A DNA stretch of 13,960 bases. Origin: Isotricha intestinalis. Its lineage: Eukaryota; Ciliophora; Litostomatea; Vestibuliferida; Isotrichidae. Positions 9,375-13,960 of this stretch are shown one piece after another. Where the stretch lies: contig JAJJLU010004376.1 of NCBI GenBank assembly GCA_023807065.1, positions 1 to 13,960 of the forward strand, read 5' to 3'. The position numbers and the translations under genes were made by a program. Within the stretch, counting starts at the first letter, position 1, and each line of letters begins with the position of its first letter. The notes under the pieces were generated by a model. The model was not told the origin of the DNA, made no database searches, and was given only the letters and a program-made list of their open reading frames with translations.

Positions 9375-10512
9375 TGGTATAGCATTTAAATCTTTATCTT
9401 TATTATCCTGATTATTTGCATTTAAATTTTCATTATTCTTTTCACTTTCAATAACTTCTTTACTTATATGATTTTCATTAATAGCTGGTGTAGGTTCATT
9501 CTCTAATGGAACATAATCATCAGCATTTAATTTATAATTATTTTCTGTGTTTTTAGATGTTGGGTTATTATTTTCTATACAAATCAAAATTGTTATATCA
9601 CCTAAATTAGGAGTTACTAAAGGTTGCTGAATAATTGAATTAATTGGCAACTCAATTATAGTATTTTCAGTAAATTCTGAAACATCAACTTGCAATTCTA
9701 TATTATTAATAGATGAAACTCTTGAATATGGTCCAGATATAGTTATACTTTGTGGATTTATAATATATCCAGTATATTTACATCCTTCAGGTGGGTCTCC
9801 AACAACATTCAAATTAATATTAACAATTTTATTTTCATAAACACTAATATTATACTCAGCAATGTTAGTATTTAATTCAAATAAAGATTTATCTAATACA
9901 TTATTATCTTTATCATACAATTCTATCTCAGATGTTCCACTATAATCTTTTATAGTATTGCTATAAGGTATTTTAATTAACACTTTTTCAATATTATCAA
10001 TATTGTTTTTAAGTCCTCTAATATAAACAACTTTAGGATTTATATAAACATCATTTATATGGACATTTTGTGGCTTATTACCAGTAAATTCATAATTTAT
10101 ATCAAATCTTTCATTTTTTATATCTTCAGATAGAATTAAAACTGACTTTGGATTATATGAAATGCCAGTTATATAACTATCCATATTTTTTTTAAAATTA
10201 ATCATTACTAGTAATAAATTATCATCAGGTAGATTTTCTAAACTTGCATACGACTTCAATATTAGATCTTGATACATATTGTAAGCTATTATTTCTTACT
10301 ACAAAGCTTATATTTATATTTTCGTAAGACTTATCAATTGAATATTCAATATTTTTATTTTTTAAAAAATCAGAAATCTCAAGTTTTACAGGAATGGTAT
10401 ATTTAACTTCAGTATAGGGATTAGCAAAATTCATAACTACAATCCATATAATCATTCCTATCAGTAAACTAAAAATTCTGAGAGGCAATGTTTTTAATAA
10501 AGAAGTACTCAT
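9363..10512 (-). CDS. cdaR: CdaR/YbbR-domain regulator of c-di-AMP synthase (one frameshift)
   Basis: CdaR is a membrane-anchored extracytoplasmic protein that binds CdaA and modulates c-di-AMP synthesis. An N-terminal membrane segment (RIFSLLIGMIIWIVVMNFAN) is followed by several YbbR repeats of beta character, recognisable from IPVKLEIS, YNPKSVLI, INPKVVYIRGLKNNI with a matching VLIKIP, and INPQSITISGPYSRVSSI. The C-terminal 70 or so residues are polar and rich in Asn, Glu and Lys, longer and more acidic than I expect for the family. The start at ATG 10510-10512 has AAAGGAG (10520-10526) eight bases upstream. One extra base near 10256-10262 shifts the frame between NIEV and YASLENLP. It lies 16 bases after cdaA. 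The usual third gene, glmM, is missing; a Wzy-like gene takes its place. Confidence 0.9.
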
Positions 10513-10519
10513 TAAGGTT

Positions 10520-10526
10520 CTCCTTT
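10520..10526 (-). promoter_or_regulatory. Strong ribosome binding site of cdaR
   Basis: AAAGGAG on the minus strand sits eight bases before the cdaR ATG at 10510-10512 and just after the tandem TAA TAA that ends cdaA. It fixes the cdaR start against an earlier in-frame ATG inside cdaA. Confidence 0.8.
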
Positions 10527-10528
10527 TA

Positions 10529-11371
10529 TTATATTTTAATATTATCAAGAATAGTTTGCTTATCATCTTGATTATTATATAAATATTTAAGCAAAATATT
10601 AACAAGACTTTTTTCATCATTCACAACTAATATTTCTCTATCCACTATAACCCTTACTTTTCCAGTCTCTTCAGACACTACAATTGTCAAACAATCAGTT
10701 TCTTCTGAAATACCAAGAGCAGCTCTATGTCTTGTTCCAAGCGATTTAGAAATGGTTAAATCTTCTTATAATGGCAAATAACATGTTGCTGCTTTGACTG
10801 TATCTCCGACTGTCACTACTGCTCCATCATGAAGAGGTGCATTTTTCTCAAAAATATTGATAAGTAAAGCTGAAGAAACTTTTCCATCTATTACAATACC
10901 AGTATTAATTATTCCATTTAAACTATCAAGTCTTTTAAGAAGAATAAGCACCTGTTTTTACTTTTGCATACTAAATGTTGCATTAGCAATTTCATTAACA
11001 ACTCTATGGCCAACATTTATTTTTCTATGTTTTGATATTAAATTCATTAAAACATTTTTTTTGCCTAAATGCTCAATAAATTGTCTTAAATCATTTTGGA
11101 AAATTACTATTAAAGCAATTGCTGCTATACCATAAATTCTTTTTAAAATAAATAATATAACCCAAAATTTAAATACTACACAAATAATTACAAAAAATGT
11201 AATAACAAATATACCTTTTAGTAAATTCATTGCTTTAAAATTGATTTGCCAATTTTCAATAAAATATACAACATAAGAAATCAACAATATTTCAATTATG
11301 CCTGTAATATCTATATTTTGGATACTAAATACAATTTCATTGATAAAATTTTGAAAATTTGACAAACTCAT
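10529..11371 (-). CDS. cdaA: Diadenylate cyclase CdaA (two in-frame TAA stops)
   Basis: CdaA joins two ATP into c-di-AMP, which controls potassium uptake, turgor and wall homeostasis in Bacillota. The 280-codon frame has three N-terminal membrane segments (about residues 24-39, 52-67 and 69-90), then [16 protein letters not shown], and the DisA_N catalytic domain with LHDGA (DGA at 182-184) and GTRHRAALG (RHR at 214-216), both needed for catalysis. The frame is unbroken by indels, but TAA occurs at codon 138 (10958-10960) and codon 202 (10766-10768, usually Ser or Thr before the next Glu). The stretch QVLILLKRL replaces the usual GALIVIE. ATG 11369-11371 fits the family N-terminus; an upstream in-frame ATG overlaps the -10 box. 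It is the first bacterial gene after the eukaryotic-looking segment. Confidence 0.92.
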
Positions 11372-11380
11372 TTGTCGGTA

Positions 11381-11409
11381 ATTATAACACATATTATTTA
11401 TTATTTCAA
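11381..11409 (-). promoter_or_regulatory. Extended -10 sigma-A promoter of cdaA
   Basis: On the minus strand TTGAAA (11404-11409), a 17-base spacer and a perfect TATAAT (11381-11386) preceded by TGT form a textbook promoter. Only nine bases separate TATAAT from the cdaA ATG, so a start point about seven bases downstream would leave a leader of two or three bases, and no Shine-Dalgarno is present. This implies a nearly leaderless mRNA, or that a downstream start is used. Confidence 0.6.
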
Positions 11410-11520
11410 TAATCTTCAAAATAATAATTAATTATAGAATAAATTAGTACTCTGCAATTCCAAATTATAATATTATTTAAATAATCACTTCCACAAGTGA
11501 TTTAATTAACCTTATAATTT
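11410..11520 (-). other. Junction zone between eukaryotic-like and bacterial DNA
   Basis: To the right lies the Asn/Lys-rich retroelement-type ORF, whose frame stops with TAA at 11502-11504. Reading on past that stop in the same frame gives NNIIIWNCR (11451-11475), which resembles the start of an APE-type endonuclease of non-LTR retrotransposons, where a WNxR motif follows a hydrophobic strand. To the left the cdaA promoter begins at 11409. The change of DNA type therefore falls between about 11,410 and 11,450 if the endonuclease reading is right, or up to about 11,520 if it is chance. No target-site duplication or transposon end is seen. Confidence 0.5.
11483..11502. repeat. Perfect 8-bp inverted repeat with 4-base loop
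   Basis: AATCACTT and AAGTGATT flank a four-base loop (GTGG on the minus strand, CCAC on the plus strand). The stem is perfect. It starts right at the stop codon of the Asn-rich ORF. No T run follows on either strand, so a Rho-independent terminator is not supported. It may be a leftover of the bacterial intergenic region or a chance hairpin. Confidence 0.5.
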
Positions 11521-13709
11521 AATTCTATATTCTTTTCTAGTTCTATAATATTATCATCTTTTTTATCAAATGCATTTAATAAATCTATTTTTTCATCTTT
11601 TATATCATAAAATTTATCTAAATTTAAATCTACATTTCCTTTATCTATATTTTGATTTGATTTTTCATCTATAATTCTATCATTTTCATTTTTTAAATTT
11701 ATATTATTATCTTTATCTAAATTTTTATTTTTATTATCACTTGACTTTTCCACTTTATTTTTATTAATATTTAAGTTAATTAGGAAATCATCTATTTTAC
11801 CTGTACTTTTATTTTTCTATTTTTCATCTATAAAACCTTCTTTCTTTAATTTTATATCTATCTTATTATCTTTATTAGCCCATGTATTATTAGTAACACA
11901 TTCATTTTTATTCTTATTATCATTGATTAATTTGAAATTAGTGGAAATATTATTATTATTAATATTATCTTCGCCATTTTTATTATAACTATTTTTTAAT
12001 TTTTTCTTATTAAAATCATCAGATATATAATTATTATGTACTTTAGTATTTTTTTTACTTCTTATATTATTCATATCACTTTCTTTTTTAACTTTAAAAT
12101 CTATATATTTTTTATTATAATTGATTATATTTTTATTATTATTATAATTATTTAAATTATTATTATTTTTTAAATTATTATTTTTATATTATTTTTATCC
12201 AAAATTTGTTCCTCATTATAAATATAATTAATATTTTGATATAAATATTTAGAATATTTTATTTTATTTTTTCCTGGAGAATATGTTCTGTTATTATTAA
12301 AATTATTATAATTATTATTAATATAATTAATGTAATTATTATTCATAAAAGCCTCACTATTATGTGAGGATGAAATTAATTTCTTTGTTTCTAAAAATCC
12401 TTATTCTCATTATTCTTTTTTATATTATTTTCATTTTTAAAATAATTTTTTAAATACATTAATTTTCCTTTTTTTTCCCTATATCTTTCCTTATATGTCT
12501 GTTAATTTTATAATTTTTAATAAATAAACTATCATTTTTATTTTTATTTATTTCCATAATTTTAGTATTATTGAATCTTCCTCTATAATAGAATAATATT
12601 CCGAATCGGTCAATATAACATGTACATCCCACATGGAAAAATCCGCATTTTTTACATGCTCTGAATTCCTTAAATTTACAATCTTCTTCACTGTGATTTC
12701 TTCCTAAACATATTTTACATAATTTCAATGTTTTTTCATCTATTTTTTTTAATATAATCTTGTATTTTAATTTATACTTTTTTATGTTCCTTATTCTTTT
12801 TATTTGTACTTATTTCTTCTAAGTTCTCATTATTATTATTTTCTTCTTTATCCATTTTTATTACATTTTTATTTTCTTTAATTTCTTTAATATCTTTTTC
12901 ACAATTAAGAACTTTATTTGTTATATTATTCCAACCTTCTTTAACATTCTTAAGTCTATTTTCTATATATTCTTCTTTATAATTTTTTATTTCTTTTAAT
13001 TTTTTTTCTATTGTTTCTTCAAAGCTATTTGCATTAACTAAATTTATCTTTTCCACTTCTTCTAATATACTCTTTTTATTTTTTTCTAATATATTATTAA
13101 TATTTTCGTTATTTCCTTTTCCCATGTTTTTTAATTGTTCTACAAATTTCAAATCAATCTTGTCAAATTTATTTTCATATTTATTACATTTATCATATAA
13201 AGTTGAAATATCATTTGAACCTTTTTTTTAAAATTTATCAAAATATTAATTTTTTTATTTATTTCTTCCTGTACACAATTTCTCAATATTTCTTCTTTAT
13301 TTAAAGCATTTTCAATTAATTTTTTAACATCAGTCTCTTCTAATATATTATTTATTTTTTCTTTAATGTTTTCTATATCATTTTGACATTTAAATATTTC
13401 TACATTTCCTTTGTTATTCTCTATTTTAGTTGTTGTAAATATTTGTTTATTATTTTTAATTTTAATTTTTTCCTTAACCAAGTCTATTTTAGTACTTAAA
13501 TCATTCATATTTTTTTCATATTCATTATTTTTTCCTTTCATATATTCTTTAAGATTCTCTATGTTATTATTTAACTCATTTATTTTTACGTCTTTCTCCT
13601 TAATTTTTTTTTCCAAACTAATAATTTTCTCTTCAGTGAATTCTTTTAATTTATCTGTGTTTTTATTATTTTTTAATTTATTTTTTAACTCATAATTTTC
13701 TTCTTTCAT
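11502..13709 (-). CDS. Retroelement-type ORF: coiled coil, two CCHC-like zinc knuckles, Asn-rich tail (frame-broken)
   Basis: Fragments in three frames assemble into one long protein on the minus strand. The first about 300 codons (13709 to 12772) are Lys/Glu/Asn-rich with heptad-like runs and are probably coiled coil. Then come KTLKLCKICLGRNHSEEDC, a CX2CX4HX4C zinc knuckle (near 12690-12730), and FRACKKCGFFHVGCTC, a second knuckle with CX2CX3HX4C spacing. The remainder (about 12450 to 11502) is Asn/Lys/Ile-rich low complexity. Frame changes lie in A runs near 13230, 12785 and 12475, near 12400 and near 12190; TAG at 11817-11819 interrupts the tail. Coiled coil plus knuckles fits ORF1/Gag of a non-LTR or LTR retroelement, and a possible endonuclease start follows. 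The Asn bias suggests an AT-rich eukaryote. The ORF may extend upstream to about 13830 without an ATG. Confidence 0.6.
12110..12350. repeat. AAT/ATT-rich low-complexity stretch (Asn codons)
   Basis: This stretch is dominated by irregular ATT/TTA trinucleotides on the plus strand, which read as Asn and Ile codons in the minus-strand ORF. It holds no separate gene. Its irregular runs explain the frame loss near 12190. Confidence 0.6.
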
Positions 13710-13844
13710 ACTTTCTATTTCATTTTTAATTTTATTTAATTCTTTACTTTTTACTTCATTATCTTCTTTTATATTTATAATCTCTTTTTTCAGTTCAGTG
13801 AAAAATGAAAATGTAATAAATAATAATTCATATAATAATTATAA

Positions 13845-13899
13845 CAATAATAATAATAATAATAATAGTAATAATAATAATATTATTAATAATAATAAT

Positions 13900-13960
<61 letters not shown>
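13845..13960. repeat. (AAT)n trinucleotide microsatellite
   Basis: A nearly pure AAT/TAA repeat runs to the right edge of the window, with a few interruptions: a G near 13869 and short AATATTATT palindromic swaps near 13880-13902. Long AAT tracts of this kind are common in very AT-rich eukaryotic genomes and rare in bacteria. No gene is seen between about 13,830 and the edge. Confidence 0.9.

Noticed and set aside
1783..10960. Stop-codon reassignment (for example TAA/TAG as Gln)
   Set aside because: One stop sits at a Gln position (3914-3916), but others fall where the families have Glu, Ser, Trp or Gly, TGA also occurs, and many breaks are one-base indels. YfcE and the TAATG joints use normal stops.
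1783..10960. Oxidative G-to-T damage as the source of all in-frame stops
   Set aside because: Several fit (GAG or GAA to a stop, GGA to TGA), but the inferred TGG to TAG, TCA to TGA and CAA to TAA changes do not, so no single mutation class explains them.
11483..11502. Rho-independent terminator at the junction
   Set aside because: The stem is perfect but short, AT-rich and not followed by a T run on either strand.
13845..13960. CRISPR or a telomere
   Set aside because: The repeat unit is three bases with no spacers, and it lacks the G-rich strand of a telomere.

Overview
The window joins two kinds of DNA. From about base 1 to 11,410 it is a very AT-rich bacterial gene cluster, all on the minus strand. 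From about 11,450 to 13,960 it looks eukaryotic: a broken minus-strand retroelement-type ORF (coiled coil, CCHC zinc knuckles, Asn-rich tail) that ends in an (AAT)n microsatellite. The bacterial part looks clostridial. The cdaA-cdaR pair, the rseP-ispG pair and two glycosyltransferase types fit Bacillota, and I would guess a Lachnospiraceae-like relative. The eukaryote cannot be named; an AT-rich, Asn-rich genome such as an anaerobic gut fungus or a dictyostelid would fit, and a gut or rumen sample could hold both partners.

Reading in the direction of transcription (right to left): a sigma-A-like promoter, then cdaA (c-di-AMP synthase), cdaR/ybbR (its regulator), a Wzy-like polysaccharide polymerase, a 69-codon membrane protein, rseP (site-2 protease), ispG (isoprenoid synthesis), a YfcE-type phosphodiesterase, a small membrane protein, and an OGG/AlkA-type DNA glycosylase. 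A second promoter-like site then precedes three glycosyltransferase genes: a GT2 with C-terminal membrane segments, a large two-domain GT2, and a GT2 cut by the window edge. Most junctions overlap or are only a few bases apart, several of them as TAATG, which suggests one or two long translationally coupled transcripts. The shared theme is the cell envelope: c-di-AMP turgor and wall signalling, lipid-carrier supply through the MEP pathway, intramembrane proteolysis, and surface glycan synthesis and polymerisation.

Nearly every gene is broken by one-base indels, often in A/T runs, or by in-frame stops, while catalytic motifs on both sides of each break stay intact. The eukaryotic ORF shows the same indels. 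Uncorrected long-read error, possibly in a chimeric contig, is the simplest explanation. Very recent transfer of bacterial DNA into an AT-rich eukaryotic genome, followed by decay, is the interesting alternative. The sequence alone cannot separate the two. I found no tRNA, rRNA, CRISPR array or complete transposon, and no clearly novel enzymatic system. The best leads are the bacterial/eukaryotic junction, the unusual order cdaA-cdaR-wzy-small membrane protein-rseP-ispG, and the two small membrane proteins.
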